The translations under genes and the position numbers were made by a program. Shown one piece after another: positions 11,969-26,900 of a DNA stretch of 64,000 bases. The stretch comes from Nemopilema nomurai (taxonomy: Eukaryota; Cnidaria; Scyphozoa; Rhizostomeae; Rhizostomatidae). The first letter of the stretch is position 1, and each line of letters opens with the position of its first letter. The notes beneath the pieces were generated by a model. The model ran no database searches, was not told the origin of the DNA, and saw only the letters and a list, made by a program, of their open reading frames with translations. Where the stretch lies: NCBI GenBank assembly GCA_003864495.1, contig ML133402.1, positions 524,032 through 588,031 on the forward strand. Reading direction: 5' to 3'.

Positions 11969-14900
11969 CTAGAGAAAAGAAGGATAGTGGTAAAGCAAGT
12001 TGCTCAGAGATTATGGATCCGTAAAGAGAACACCAAAAAATCACCTTGTAACGGAAAACTTCAAATACTTACTCTATTGGTTCAACAGCCAACAGGTATT
12101 TCAAGAAGTGCAACATAAAATCAATAGCATGTCAATAAGCGATTTCAACAGTCTTGGAAAATTACAGTCCCCTGGAAACATGCTTCACATGGCGTTTTAT
12201 TGCTCAGTATCTTTCAATCAATAGAGGCCCATGGTAGAAAACGCTACAACAAACCTTCTGATATCAAAAAGATGGTGGGCATGTTTTCCTGGATATAGTT
12301 TAATATTTTAAGTTCGCCGGATATTCAAAGGACCTTTGCTCTACTGAAAAAGCCACAGAAAGCTATAGAAAAGCTGTATTTACAGCCAAAGGTGATATAA
12401 AATCCTGTCAATGGTGTCAATATAGCTACTAGATTCAGGAAAGAGAATGTATGAAAGAACTTGGCATACCGTGTCCAAATCAGTGTAAGCCCTTGGAGAC
12501 TGCTTGGCTTGGTAGAAAAGTATCATAACCATAGGATGGAGAAGGTAAGCTCCAAAAGTCAAGCGACTTAGTGGAATAAACGCACGCCACGACAGAATAC
12601 TGTTAACTATACCTGAAAGAAAACCCAGCAAAAATAGCATTAACCCAACGTAAACATAAACAAACACTTTCGGAACTGGATGTTGGTTGCAAACCTAACG
12701 GTGTTGTCAAGAAGCATGTTAACTTCCTTAACTTTTGCGCCTTATCAAACATACTAATTTGCCTAACATGTACCGTTCATATCGTCACGCACTAAATTCG
12801 ATTCAAACAATGCTTGAATTGTAGAGATTGTAAAGTAGTTCAATTCAAGATAAATGTTCGATTAAATGATTTCGAATCTTACCTCCAATTCCTGTATGAC
12901 AAGCAAAAATAACCCATGAGACAGAAACTGCCCAGGTCAATCGAGAAAGCGAGCCATAGAAGATGTTCTCTGCTTCGTTGAAAGGCTTTCCCCCTTTCTT
13001 AGTACTACCCCAAGTACCATATACCACAGTCAAGCCGCAGCCAACAGCCACTCCCCAACCAATAACCGCGAAAAGCTAAAAGGCACAGACACTGACAAAA
13101 GCTCAAAAGGGTTAGGGGTAGCAGCTAAACGTAAACACATGAGAACACAACCTCAAAAAGAAAGAAAGAGGCGCGAGTATAATTGAGTATAATTGGAGAT
13201 TCTGTCCATGGATAATGAAATAGCTTACAGTTACGTGACCCAAGTCGCGAACATTTTAGACTTGCTTTGAAGAAAACATGCATTAATTTTCTAAACGCAA
13301 GCCAAGTCATTGAATTCATTAATGATAAAATTTACTGTGGCCATGCAGCCATAGTGCAATAGAATATTCACCGGCTTCATTCGGCCTCGAAACTGGAACT
13401 TTCTGAACAACAAGTAGCCAAGAAGCATTCCGCGTGAGATATGGCATAATCCGGCAATACGGTTTAGTATAAATGACATCCTCAAAGGCCACAGCGGGTT
13501 TTCTAACAAGAAAGCAGATTGAGACGATTTGGCTTCTGGCTTACAATTAGGCGTAAAACTTAGGATAAAACGTTTGTGGAAAATAAGTCCAATGCATATT
13601 AGCTGGTCGCGTTTATGGAATATCAGCTTAAAATATTGAAAAGTAGCATCTGGTTAGGAGAAAAACATTTCCTGTTTGGAAATAGCTTTCTCCATATAAA
13701 TCACTATTCGATTTACGTTGACCAAAGAAGATCTTTCTAAAGAAAATCTTTCCTTAGAGAAAACATATTTCTTTCTTACATAGAAACAAATAAAAGATAC
13801 CTAAATCATAACTAATTCGATATAAAGGGAATAGAAGCATAGATCGAGCACTTCTAAAAATAGACAGTACAGAGCCTGCACAGTGTAGTCAGATTGTAAC
13901 TGAGCACTTGAAGTAGATTCAAAGGAATATCGCGTGCAATCTACAGTGGAAGTGACCACGTGAAATGGTAGATGGATACTTGTGATTTGTTGACTATGAT
14001 TGACAATCAAGGATTCATTTCATGAAAACTGCACATAAAAATTTTTACGGATAGAGGGGTAGAGTTTCAAAGATAACATCTATCTGCTAGAAATTCCAAA
14101 ACGTGACTGTCAACATGATCAAATAAGTGAAAATACTCACAGAGAAAAATAACAAAATCCAAAGTAAATCCTCCGATACAGAAAGTATATTCGGGTGATG
14201 AAAAAAAAAACAGTTACAAAACGGCACAAATTATGAACGCTCTATTGTAAAAAATCAAACATGTCCTGCCTTTCTCTAGACAAGCTTTCTCTGGTTATAC
14301 ATGTTTGTCTGTACCCTGGCCCCGATGACCTGATAGTTGAGTTAAACCAATTGGTGCCCTACATGAAACTCCTAGGATCCGGCCCAGGTTAAGCAAATGG
14401 TTTTCACCATCACCTTGTTTACCCACCAGTAGATGGGTACCTGATCTACAGACTGGGAAAATAAAGGAGGCAGAAGAGCTGGTTGGTCTCTCACCAAAAA
14501 ACAGTGGTGTTGGCACAATTTCGTCGACGGTCAACGGAAGGGCCTTTATTGCCGAAATATTCCAAATGACCTTGTTTGAATCTATTAGAAGGTGGTCTTA
14601 CGTTCGCCTTCTGTTGAAATTCGTTGATAAAAAGTTTAGTTGGCTAGATTTACTAAATGCATAACACGCACTTGAGGACCAGGATATGATCCAACATTGC
14701 AGTTTCTACAATTTCAAATCACAGCATGTGACCAATTATCGCGGTTGCTGACCTTGGAAACATCTATAGATGTCAAACGGTACCACAATCCGATGCAATA
14801 TTCATTTTGCTTACAGACCAAGCATCCATGTAACAAGTAATTTCTCTTCGATGCTGTTGTTATAAACAAGGAAATTGCACAAACAAGGTCGTATACACTG

Positions 14901-17900
14901 CATACGCGATGTGAGGTTGCGTCTACGTTTAATAATATCGAAATGCTGCCAGAAATTGAAATACTTACGGTCGACCCAAGTTGGCAACCACCTCCAGAGC
15001 CTGCAGCTTGTAATGGCCGATGAGAGCACCGGTCACAACTATACTGATAAGCAGGAGAGCTCCATTTGAAGCGAGAGATCCTGCCCACTTAAACCTAAAA
15101 TAGATACACAAGGGAGACAGCGGAATACGTCACCTGCTGAAGCAAATAAGCAAGACTTACGGGCGTTTGTAATTTGGCTTAAACTTTGAGTAGATCGTAT
15201 TATTGACTTTATTGCTCTAGAGCAGTTAACTACTCGGCGAGGGGTTATTAAGGAGGGGGGGGGGGATGTTTTAAACTAGCAGAGAATGAAAGAAAGACGT
15301 CTAGCAAGGTTTACGTCATAGTTATCTGCATCATCTGGAACTAAACCCTAGCCCAGGTAACGAATTGTTATAGGAAATGTCAGGATACAAATGTTTGTGT
15401 AGTGACTTGTAGAAAAACTTTTTGATGATGCACAGCAGTGCCTAGATGATGTCAGGGTTGTTCTAGATTTAATATTCTGCCATATATTTTTCGGAAGATT
15501 TGCTTTCTAATAGGGAATTGTACGGGGAGTTTCTCTTTACTCTGCCACTGGTATTTTGTCAGTCTAGAACCGCTTTTAATACGTACCAGTATGTCAGGTA
15601 AAGCACGAATGGACTGACGAGGTAGAACTGCATGTCATTGGCTAGGTACCACCCCCATCCAAGGCACTAAAAGCAATGGAAACAGAGTCTGCATGCAATG
15701 AACCCATCCAATATCACAAACAACTGCATCAAATAAAACACACCTAAAGGTAGATAAATAGAGTTGTTAACACGCCTAACAATTTTATTTACAGTATCTG
15801 TAAGGCAGCTGCTCATTCCTCTCGACAGAAATTATGTCAAAACTGCAGATACGGAGAGGTCCAGATGGAAAATCCCGCTCACCTCTTCGCCCAGCTTAGT
15901 CGGATAGAAGTTGTTGATGTAAAGAAGGTTGGTCCACCACTTATCTTTGCAAGGGTCTGCCACGTGCTTCGCAGAAACTGTCGACCACAACGGGCCCTTC
16001 CCCATCCATGGGTAAACAAATAAAAAAATGAGAATAACAAATCCGTAGGTTGGTGTCAACCTGAAAGAAAAACAAAATTGAAATGCAACAAACACTTTTT
16101 CCTTACCATGGTAAAAGGGAAATGCAAACACGCCTGCATTCAGAGTATCTTCGCTTTGCCACTATTAGCAGAATATCAGTACTGTGCTTGAAGAAAGAAA
16201 AATCCGCGCTCTAACTGTTAGAAAACTACCTCCTCCCCAACTGCAAGACCTTTATGTTAACAAGACCTTTATGTTAACAAGACCTTTATGCAAAACAGCA
16301 CAAAGCCGCACATCTGGGTAGGCAGAAAACATGAACAGTTAATAGCCCACATCTTCATGCACAACAGACCATGGTTACGATCTAAACAATGGAGCGACCA
16401 ATGACTTCCTAGATGTCACTTTCAGGCTAAACAACATAACAAATCAGTTCAATTTCACCTTTGAACATTTCGTCTTAACTAAGAAGGAAACAGCTTTTAT
16501 TTTAAACAGTGATCGGTGAAAATTTCATTTTATATGAAAGCCTAGACCATGTAGAAAAGTGATGTCTCATTAGCAATATCGAGACATCATGTAGAAAAGT
16601 GATGTCTCATTAGCAATATCGAGACATCATGTAGAAAAGTTATGTCTCATTAGCTTATAAAAACACCATGTAGAAAAGTGGTGTATCATTAGCAATATCA
16701 AGAAACCATGTAGAAAAGTCATTTATCATTAGCAATATCGAGACATCATGTAGAAAAGTGGTGTATCATTAGCAATATCAAGAAACCATGTAGAAAAGTC
16801 ATTTATCATTAGCAATATCGAGACATCATGTAGAAAAAGTATGTCTCATTAGCTTATAAAAACACCATGTAGAAAAGTGGTGTATCATTAGCAATATCAA
16901 GAAACCATGTAGAAAAGTGATGTCTCATTAGCAATATCGAGACATCATGTAGAAAAGTTATGTCTCATTAGCTTATAAAAACACCATGTAGAAAAGTGGT
17001 GTATCATTAGCAATATCAAGAAACCATGTAGAAAAGTGATGTCTCATTAGCAATATCGAGACATCATGTAGAAAAGTTATGTCTCATTAGCTTATAAAAA
17101 CACCATGTAGAAAAGTGGTGTATCATTAGCAATATCAAGAAACCATGTAGAAAAGTGATGTCTCATTAGCAATATCGAGACATCATGTAGAAAAGTTATG
17201 TCTCATTAGCTTATAAAAACACCATGTAGAAAAGTGGTGTATCATTAGCAATATCAAGAAACCATGTAGAAAAGTGATGTATTATTAGCTTATCAAGAAA
17301 CCATGTAGAAAAGCGGTGTATCATTATAATATCAAGATTTCATATAGAAAAGTGATGTCTCATTAGCAATATCGAGACACCATGTAGAAAAGTTATGTCT
17401 CATTAGCTTATAAAAACACCATGTAGAAAAGTGGTGTATCATTAGCAATATCAAGAAACCATGTAGAAAAGTGATGTATTATTAGCTTATCAAGACATCA
17501 TGTAGAAAAGTGATGTATCATTAGCAATATCAAGATTTCATATAGAAAAGTGGTGTATCATTAGCAATATCAAGACACATGCTCACCTTATGTAACGATG
17601 CAAGTAAAACTTCCAGATCGGTAATTTTCCTTTCGACTCCAATCTTCTCATCCCCAAGTAAGACACGAGCAAACCACTAAAACGGACAAATAGTTAATCT
17701 CTCTATATCTATGAAAATCCTGGCTATTATTTTGAAACGGTGACTAGAACAATTATAAGTTATAATTAAATTGGAATGAAGCTAAGAGATAAACAAACAA
17801 ATGCCTCGCTTCACAATGGTTCAAGCTACCGCGGAGCAGCGAGGACACGATATTGGCAGATCAACGATAAGCAACTCTATCGTGTTCCATCTTACAGACT

Positions 17901-20900
17901 TTGGAACATTGAAAAATTCCTGGAAACATTGAAAACTGACAGGTCAAGTAACTAATTGCATTTGCAAAATCACATGAAAGGCAGTAAGTTGGTGGCAGTC
18001 AGTTGATGGCAGTAAGTTGGTGGCAGTAAGTTGGTGGCAGTAAGTTGGTGGCAGTAAGGTGGTGGCAGTAAGGTGATGGCAGTAAGTTGGTGGCAGTAAG
18101 TTGGTGGCAGTACGTTGGTGGCAGTAAGTTGGTGGCAGTACGTTGGTGGCAGTAAGTTGGTGGCAGTAAGGTGGTGGCAGTAAGTTGGTGGCAGTAAGTT
18201 GGTGGCAGTACGTTGGTGGCAGTAAGTGGTGGCAGTAAGTGGTGGCAGTAAGTTGGTGGCAGTAAGTTGGTGGCAGTACGTGGTGCAGTAAGTTGGTGGC
18301 AGTAAGTTGGTGGCAGTACGTTGGTGGCAGTAAGTGGTGGCAGTAAGTTGGTGGCAGTACGTTGGTGGCAGTAAGGTAAGGTGGTGGCAGTAAGTTGGTG
18401 GCAGTACGTTGGTGCAGTAAGTTGGTGGCAGTAAGTTGGTGGCAATAAGTTGGTGGCAGTAAGTTGGTGGCAGTACGTTGGTGGCAGTAAGGTGGTGGCA
18501 GTAAGTTGGTGGCAGTAAGTTGGTGGCAGTAAGGTGGTGGCAGTAAGTTGGTGGCAGTAAGTTGGTGGCAGTAAGTTGGTGGCAGTACGTTGGTGGCAGT
18601 AAGTTGATGGCAGTAAGTTGGTGGCAGTAAGGTGGTGGCAGTAAGTTGGTGGCAGTAAGTTGGTGGCAGTACGTTGGTGGCAGTAAGGTGGTGGCAGTAA
18701 GTTGGTGGCAGTAAGTTGGTGGCAGTAAGTTGGTGGCAGTAAGGTGGTGGCAGTAAGTTGGTGGCAGTAAGTTGGTGGCAGTACGTTGGTGGTAGTAAGT
18801 TGGTGGCAGTAAGTTGGTGGCAGTAAGTTGGTGGCAGTAAGTTGGTGGCAGTAAGTTGGTGGCGGTACGTTGGTGGCAGTAAGTTGGTGGCAGTACGTTG
18901 GTGGCAGTAAGTTGGTGGCAGTAAGTTGGTGGCAATAAGTTGGTGGCAGTAAGTTGGTGGCAGTACGTTGGTGGTAGTAAGTTGGTGGCAGTAAGTTGGT
19001 GGCAGTAAGGTGGTGGCAGTAAGGTGATGGCAGTAAGTTGGTGGCAGTAAGTTGGTGGCAGTACGTTGGTGGTAGTAAGTTGGTGGCAGTAAGTTGGTGG
19101 CAGTACGTTGGTGGCAGTAAGTTGGTGGCAGTAAGTTGGTGGCAGTAAGTTGGTGGCAGTAAGTTGGTGGCAGTACGTTGGTGGTAGTAAGTTGGTGGCA
19201 GTAAGTTGGTGGCAGTAAGGTGGTGGCAGTAAGGTGATGGCAGTAAGTTGGTGGCAGTAAGTTGGTGGCAGTACGTTGGTGGTAGTAAGTTGGTGGCAGT
19301 AAGTTGGTGGCAGTACGTTGGTGGCAGTAAGTTGGTGGCAGTAAGTTGGTGGCAGTACGTTGGTGGCAGTACGTTGGTGGCAGTAAGGTGGTGGCAGTAA
19401 GGTGGTGGCAGTAAGTTGGTGGCAGTAAGTTGGTGGCAGTACGTTGGTGGCAGTAAGTTGGTGGCAGTAAGTTGGTGGCAGTACGTTGGTGGCAGTAAGG
19501 TGGTGGCAGTAAGTTGGTGTCAGTACGTTGGTGGCAGTAAGGTGGTGGCAGTAAGTTGGTGGCAGTACGTTGGTGGCAGTAAGTTGGTGGCAGTAAGTTG
19601 GTGGCAATAAGTTGGTGGCAGTAAGTTGGTGGCAGTACGTTGGTGGCAGTAAGGTGGTGGCAGTAAGTTGGTGGCAGTAAGTTGGTGGCAGTAAGGTGGT
19701 GGCAGTAAGTTGGTGGCAGTAAGTTGGTGGCAGTAAGTTGGTGGCAGTACGTTGGTGGCAGTAAGTTGGTGGCAGTAAGTTGGTGGCAGTAAGGTGGTGG
19801 CAGTAAGTTGGTGGCAGTAAGTTAGTGGCAGTACGTTGGTGGCAGTAAGGTGGTGGCAGTAAGTTGGTGGCAGTAAGTTGGTGGCAGTAAGTTGGTGGCA
19901 GTAAGTTGGTGGCAGTAAGGTGGTGGCAGTAAGGTGATGGCAGTAAGTTGGTGGCAGTAAGTTGGTGGCAGTACGTTGGTGGCAGTAAGTTGGTGGCAGT
20001 ACGTTGGTGGCAGTAAGTTGGTGGCAGTAAGGTGGTGGCAGTAAGTTGGTGGCAGTAAGTTGGTGGCAGTACGTTGGTGGTAGTAAGTTGGTGGCAGTAA
20101 GTTGGTGGCAGTACGTTGGTGGCAGTAAGTTGGTGGCAGTAAGTTGGTGGCAGTAAGTTGGTGGCAGTACGTTGGTGGCAGTACGTTGGTGGCAGTAAGG
20201 TGGTGGCAGTAAGGTGGTGGCAGTAAGTTGGTGGCAGTAAGTTGGTGGCAGTACGTTGGTGGCAGTAAGTTGGTGGCAGTAAGTTGGTGGCAGTACGTTG
20301 GTGGCAGTAAGGTGGTGGCAGTAAGTTGGTGGCAGTACGTTGGTGGCAGTAAGGTGGTGGCAGTAAGTTGGTGGCAGTACGTTGGTGGCAGTAGGTTGAT
20401 GGCAGTAAGTTGGTGGCAGTAAGGTGGTGGCAGTAAGTTGGTGGCAGTAAGTTGGTGGCAGTACGTTGGTGGCAGTAAGGTGGTGGCAGTAAGTTGGTGG
20501 CAGTAAGTTGGTGGCAGTAAGTTGGTGGCAGTAAGGTGGTGGCAGTAAGTTGGTGGCAGTAAGTTGGTGGCAGTACGTTGGTGGTAGTAAGTTGGTGGCA
20601 GTAAGTTGGTGGCAGTAAGTTGGTGGCAGTAAGTTGGTGGCAGTAAGTTGGTGGCGGTACGTTGGTGGCAGTAAGTTGGTGGCAGTACGTTGGTGGCAGT
20701 AAGTTGGTGGCAGTAAGTTGGTGGCAGTAAGTTGGTGGCAGTAAGTTGGTGGCAGTACGTTGGTGGTAGTAAGTTGGTGGCAGTAAGTTGGTGGCAGTAA
20801 GGTGGTGGCAGTAAGGTGATGGCAGTAAGTTGGTGGCAGTAAGTTGGTGGCAGTACGTTGGTGGTAGTAAGTTGGTGGCAGTAAGTTGGTGGCAGTACGT

Positions 20901-23900
20901 TGGTGGCAGTAAGTTGGTGGCAGTAAGTTGGTGGCAGTACGTTGGTGGCAGTACGTTGGTGGCAGTAAGGTGGTGGCAGTAAGGTGGTGGCAGTAAGTTG
21001 GTGGCAGTAAGTTGGTGGCAGTACGTTGGTGGCAGTAAGTTGGTGGCAGTAAGTTGGTGGCAGTACGTTGGTGGCAGTAAGGTGGTGGCAGTAAGTTGGT
21101 GTCAGTACGTTGGTGGCAGTAAGGTGGTGGCAGTAAGTTGGTGGCAGTACGTTGGTGGCAGTAAGTTGGTGGCAGTAAGTTGGTGGCAATAAGTTGGTGG
21201 CAGTAAGTTGGTGGCAGTACGTTGGTGGCAGTAAGGTGGTGGCAGTAAGTTGGTGGCAGTAAGTTGGTGGCAGTAAGGTGGTGGCAGTAAGTTGGTGGCA
21301 GTAAGTTGGTGGCAGTAAGTTGGTGGCAGTACGTTGGTGGCAGTAAGTTGGTGGCAGTAAGTTGGTGGCAGTAAGGTGGTGGCAGTAAGTTGGTGGCAGT
21401 AAGTTAGTGGCAGTACGTTGGTGGCAGTAAGGTGGTGGCAGTAAGTTGGTGGCAGTAAGTTGGTGGCAGTAAGTTGGTGGCAGTAAGTTGGTGGCAGTAA
21501 GGTGGTGGCAGTAAGGTGATGGCAGTAAGTTGGTGGCAGTAAGTTGGTGGCAGTACGTTGGTGGCAGTAAGTTGGTGGCAGTACGTTGGTGGCAGTAAGT
21601 TGGTGGCAGTAAGGTGGTGGCAGTAAGTTGGTGGCAGTAAGTTGGTGGCAGTACGTTGGTGGCAGTAAGGTGGTGGCAGTAAGGTGGTGGCAGTAAGTTG
21701 GTGGCAGTAAGTTGGTGGCAGTACGTTGGTGGCAGTAAGTTGGTGGCAGTAAGTTGGTGGCAGTACGTTGGTGGCAGTAAGGTGGTGGCAGTAAGTTGGT
21801 GGCAGTACGTTGGTGGCAGTAAGGTGATGGCAGTAAGTTGGTGGCAGTACGTTGGTGGCAGTAAGTTGGTGGCAGTAAGTTGGTGGCAATAAGTTGGTGG
21901 CAGTAAGTTGGTGGCAGTACGTTGGTGGCAGTAAGGTGGTGGCAGTAAGTTGGTGGCAGTAAGTTGGTGGCAGTAAGGTGGTGGCAGTAAGTTGGTGGCA
22001 GTAAGTTGGTGGCAGTAAGTTGGTGGCAGTACGTTGGTGGCAGTAAGTTGATGGCAGTAAGTTGGTGGCAGTAAGGTGGTGGCAGTAAGTTGGTGGCAGT
22101 AAGTTGGTGGCAGTACGTTGGTGGCAGTAAGGTGGTGGCAGTAAGTTGGTGGCAGTAAGTTGGTGGCAGTAAGTTGGTGGCAGTAAGGTGGTGGCAGTAA
22201 GTTGGTGGCAGTAAGTTGGTGGCAGTACGTTGGTGGTAGTAAGTTGGTGGCAGTAAGTTGGTGGCAGTAAGTTGGTGGCAGTAAGTTGGTGGCAGTAAGT
22301 TGGTGGCGGTACGTTGGTGGCAGTAAGTTGGTGGCAGTACGTTGGTGGCAGTAAGTTGGTGGCAGTAAGTTGGTGGCAATAAGTTGGTGGCAGTAAGTTG
22401 GTGGCAGTACGTTGGTGGTAGTAAGTTGGTGGCAGTAAGTTGGTGGCAGTAAGGTGGTGGCAGTAAGGTGATGGCAGTAAGTTGGTGGCAGTAAGTTGGT
22501 GGCAGTACGTTGGTAGTAAGTTGGTGGCAGTAAGTTGGTGGCAGTACGTTGGTGGCAGTAAGTTGGTGGCAGTAAGTTGGTGGCAGTAAGTTGGTGGCAG
22601 TACGTTGGTGGCAGTACGTTGGTGGCAGTAAGGTGGTGGCAGTAAGGTGGTGGCAGTAAGTTGGTGGCAGTAAGTTGGTGGCAGTACGTTGGTGGCAGTA
22701 AGTTGGTGGCAGTAAGTTGGTGGCAGTACGTTGGTGGCAGTAAGGTGGTGGCAGTAAGTTGGTGGCAGTACGTTGGTGGCAGTAAGGTGGTTGCAGTAAG
22801 TTGGTGGCAGTACGTTGGTGGCAGTAAGTTGATGGCAGTAAGTTGGTGGCAGTAAGGTGGTGGCAGTAAGTTGGTGGCAGTAAGTTGGTGGCAGTACGTT
22901 GGTGGCAGTAAGGTGGTGGCAGTAAGTTGGTGGCAGTAAGTTGGTGGCAGTAAGTTGGTGGCAGTAAGGTGGTGGCAGTAAGTTGGTGGCAGTAAGTTGG
23001 TGGCAGTACGTTGGTGGTAGTAAGTTGGTGGCAGTAAGTTGGTGGCAGTAAGTTGGTGGCAGTAAGTTGGTGGCAGTAAGTTGGTGGCGGTACGTTGGTG
23101 GCAGTAAGTTGGTGGCAGTACGTTGGTGGCAGTAAGTTGGTGGCAGTAAGTTGGTGGCAATAAGTTGGTGGCAGTAAGTTGGTGGCAGTACGTTGGTGGT
23201 AGTAAGTTGGTGGCAGTAAGTTGGTGGCAGTAAGGTGGTGGCAGTAAGTTGGTGGCGGTACGTTGGTGGCAGTAAGTTGGTGCAGTACGTTGGTGGCAGT
23301 AAGGTGGTGGCAGATCGTTGGTGGCGGTACGTTGGTGGCAGTAAGTTGGTGGCAGTACGTTGGTGGCAGTAAGGTGGTGGCAGATCGTTGGTGGCGGTAC
23401 GTTGGTGGCAGTAAGTTGGTGGCAGTACGTTGGTGGCAATAAGTTGGTGGCAGTAAGTTGGTGGCAGTAAGTTGGTGGCAATAAGTTGGTGGCAGTAAGT
23501 TGGTGGCAATAAGTTGGTGGCAGTAGGTTGTGTAGTTAGTGCATGATTGGCTGTCTTGTGATTAATGGCATCTTCGCACCCTTTACCAAGTGAAGAATGA
23601 ACATTTTCTGACTACATGAAACGGGGTCCTGCTTTTAAAAGTGGACAGACCTCTAGATGAAAAACAACAGCTATACGGAAATTTTCGTCAGTATTTTCGT
23701 CAATCTGGAGTTTCTGAAAAACTGAAAAAGGGACACGAATATATTTCAGGACCATATAAGGACAGATTTCTCTAAATGAGAAAGACAATGTAGAATAGCA
23801 CCACGATTGTCAACGCTAAAATTCCTCTACAGAATCAATGCTTACCTCAACAAAAAGAAACTGTCCACTGAGAAGAAAGCGTTTGCGATGACCAAAAAGC

Positions 23901-26900
23901 TAAATCTGTTTAAGACTTTGATCAGTTCGGTGTAGTTGACTGAAAAAAGTAAATATCAATGCAGTTAATAGCAATTGGATGTGCAATGATCCGTTTGCAG
24001 ATCAGAAGAAAGCCGGAAGAAATCATACAACTATGTTTGAGTGAAAGGTCTCCTCTTCTCGCAAAAAAAATCAGGAACCGTTTGTATGAGATATGATGGT
24101 CATAATGAAAAGATTGCAAAGAAACTGAGCATTGACTTGCAAGCAAACCGAAGCATCCAATAAGCACGGCCATCGGGAGGACAGACCAATCGATCAACCA
24201 ACGGAGCCACCAACCTGAAAACATCGAGCCACCAACTCAACAACCCACCAACACATCAGCCCACTAACACATCAAACCATCAACGCACCAACTCATCAAC
24301 CAACCTATGAACCCATCAACCCAACAACCAACCAACTAACCAGTCAAACAACGAACCAGTCAACAAACGAACCAGTCAACCAACCAGTCAACCAACTAAC
24401 CAGTCAACCAACTAACCAACCAACAAGTCAACCAACTAACCAGTCAACAAACGAACCAGTCAACCAATCAGCCAACCAACTAACATGTCAACCAACTAAC
24501 CAACCAACAAGTCAACCAACAAACAAGTCAACAAACGAACCAGTCAACCAACCAGTCAAGCAGCCAACCAACTAACCAGTCAACCAACGAACCAGTCAAC
24601 CAACGAACCAGTCAACCAACCAACGAACCAGTCAACCAACCAACGAACCAGTCAACCAGCCAACCAACCAGCCAACCTGCCAACCAACTAACCAGTCAAC
24701 CAACCAACCAACCAACCAACCAACTAACTAACCAACTAACCAACCAACCAACCAACCAGCGAACCAGCCCATCAACTCATCAAAAAAATTGACCCTACCC
24801 CTTAACACAGCGTAACCATATAATCGTTGTTTGTGCTCTGCTCAGTGCAGAGAGCTACACAGCTCAGGAGACCTAATGCCGTAGAAGTACGAGATACCCG
24901 GAAAAGAGACTCACCAAGACCTCCAGCCATAACTCCAACGGAGTAAATGTGACCAAGGATGACCCACATCATGCTCAACGTCCGTATGCCGTTTATTGAA
25001 AGGATGGCATCCTTTGGGGTGCTAGTGCTCAGGATCGCTTTGGCATTTTTTCTCATTGAGAAGCACATATACCATGACAAGTGCTTTTTCCATTTAGCGA
25101 GGACATTCTTATCCACAAGGGAAGTCTTTTCCAAGATGTCGGTGTGCGGCATGTTTGGTTCATCGTCAACTTCGCTAAGGTGGCCACGAGCCTTTGATTC
25201 CAAGTCACTCACAGCGGCATTGTGATAAATAGGCAAATTTACTTGCTCTTTTGAAGGGTAACAAAATGACTCTAGGAGGTCAAAGACTAACTCAAAAACC
25301 GTTCCTAATAAGCAGAGCCCAGCCAAGATACCGCATATGGTCCTGGAAAAAGAAGATAGACAAGGATAAGAGAGGAAACAGGCTCATAGTTCAGTCTCTA
25401 CAAGGTAATACTGCTTCTGGCCAAAATGTTTTTGAAACTACTCATTCATGATAATCAAGCGAACGGAAGGACAGAAACAGAAAGGTTGGTTTGGAGAAAA
25501 CTAACAGTAAACGAGAACATTGATGTAGAGTGAATCGGAAGAACTCAGTAGGTAAACGCACAATGTAACGAGAGTGCCAGTGGAGTACTTGCGATGCCTG
25601 TCTTCACAAATGGCTGGACCTTCGTAAGGAGGAACCGCCTTCTGATTGGGAAATGTGAACTTTGCTTCTATTATTCCTTTATAACCTGCAATCATTAACA
25701 GACAATGTTTCAGCCACAAACGAGGTCTAAATAGAGGATTGAGGCATAAAAAGAAGAAAACTATTTGTTCATTCAAATGAAAAGCATTTGTGATTTCGAC
25801 TTTCAGCCCAAAGTACGTCCTGTTTTACACTCTCTCTATTGTGCATACTCGTCTCTTCTTAGGTTGAAACCATGATAAGTGCTTGGAGATAGGCACAGGT
25901 GAAACTGCACAGCACGAGGTATTTAGTAAAAGAGCAGCGAGCCTAGCCTTTGTATATCCTCTTGAACTCTGGAAACTATTCTTAAATCAATAAAGTTACA
26001 CCATTGGAAATCTCTGGTCTCCAGTTTGTGGTAGACGTGCAATTTGTTTCAGAGTATTCGCCAGTCGCTCCAGTAGAATATCAGACATGAAATAAAAGAA
26101 TACATGAAAACAAAAGCAAGAATATCGTTAAAGTTACAAACTTTTAAAAGGAAATGACTCACTGATGTTTAAAGGAATGTATGACAAAATCTGGCGAATT
26201 TCTTGAGGTGCGCAAATTTCTGGTACGCAAGTGCCCATTACACCATGTTGCTTTAGCAAAGAAACAAAAGAAAAAGTAAAACACCCCCAAGAAAATATAG
26301 ACTACCCAAACGATAAAACTTCAGAATATGAGATCTTCTACACTCTATATCATTTTCAGTCTAGCTACAGCAGCAGGATGTTCAAAAAATGCTTCACTGG
26401 AACCCATTTTCTGATTCATTTTGACACCCATGTTTTGGCATGGACATGTTTTTGCATGGACATGTTTTTGCATGGACATGTTTTTGCATGGACGTTTTTG
26501 CATGGACGTTTCTGCATGGACATGTTTTTGCAAGGACATGTTTTTGCATGGACATGTTTTTGCATGGACATGTTTTTGCATGGACATGTTTTTGCACAGA
26601 CATGTTTTTGCAAGGACATGTTTTTGCATGGACATGTTTTTGTATGGACATGTTTTTGCAAGGACATGTTTTTGCATGGACATGTTTTTGCATGGACGTT
26701 TCTGCATGGACATGTTTTTGCATGGACATGTTTTTGCATGCAGTTTGACATTCATCCTGCGAACCATACAGAATTGCTTTTGTAGATTCTACATTCCAGC
26801 TTATATTAACGAACACCAAATAAGATTATACTACCCACATCTACTCAAAGCGATGGGAATTAAAAGTGATGTGAATTGAACAGAACCCCTTATCATGAAG

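Noticed and set aside
17970..23509. Open frames of 425, 545, 701 and 1219 codons in the 14-bp array
   Set aside because: They result from a stop-free 14-bp unit read cyclically in every frame. There is no start context, no domain, and the array lies in an intron with matching splice phases on both sides.
25985..26070. Possible extra exon of the NRF-6-like gene (minus strand, [16 protein letters not shown])
   Set aside because: Exons 3 and 4 join in phase without it, and including it would disturb the frame.
26231..26879. Overlapping open frames on both strands around 26.4-26.8 kb
   Set aside because: All are produced by the 16-bp CATGGACATGTTTTTG repeat; repeat peptides appear in five frames at once.
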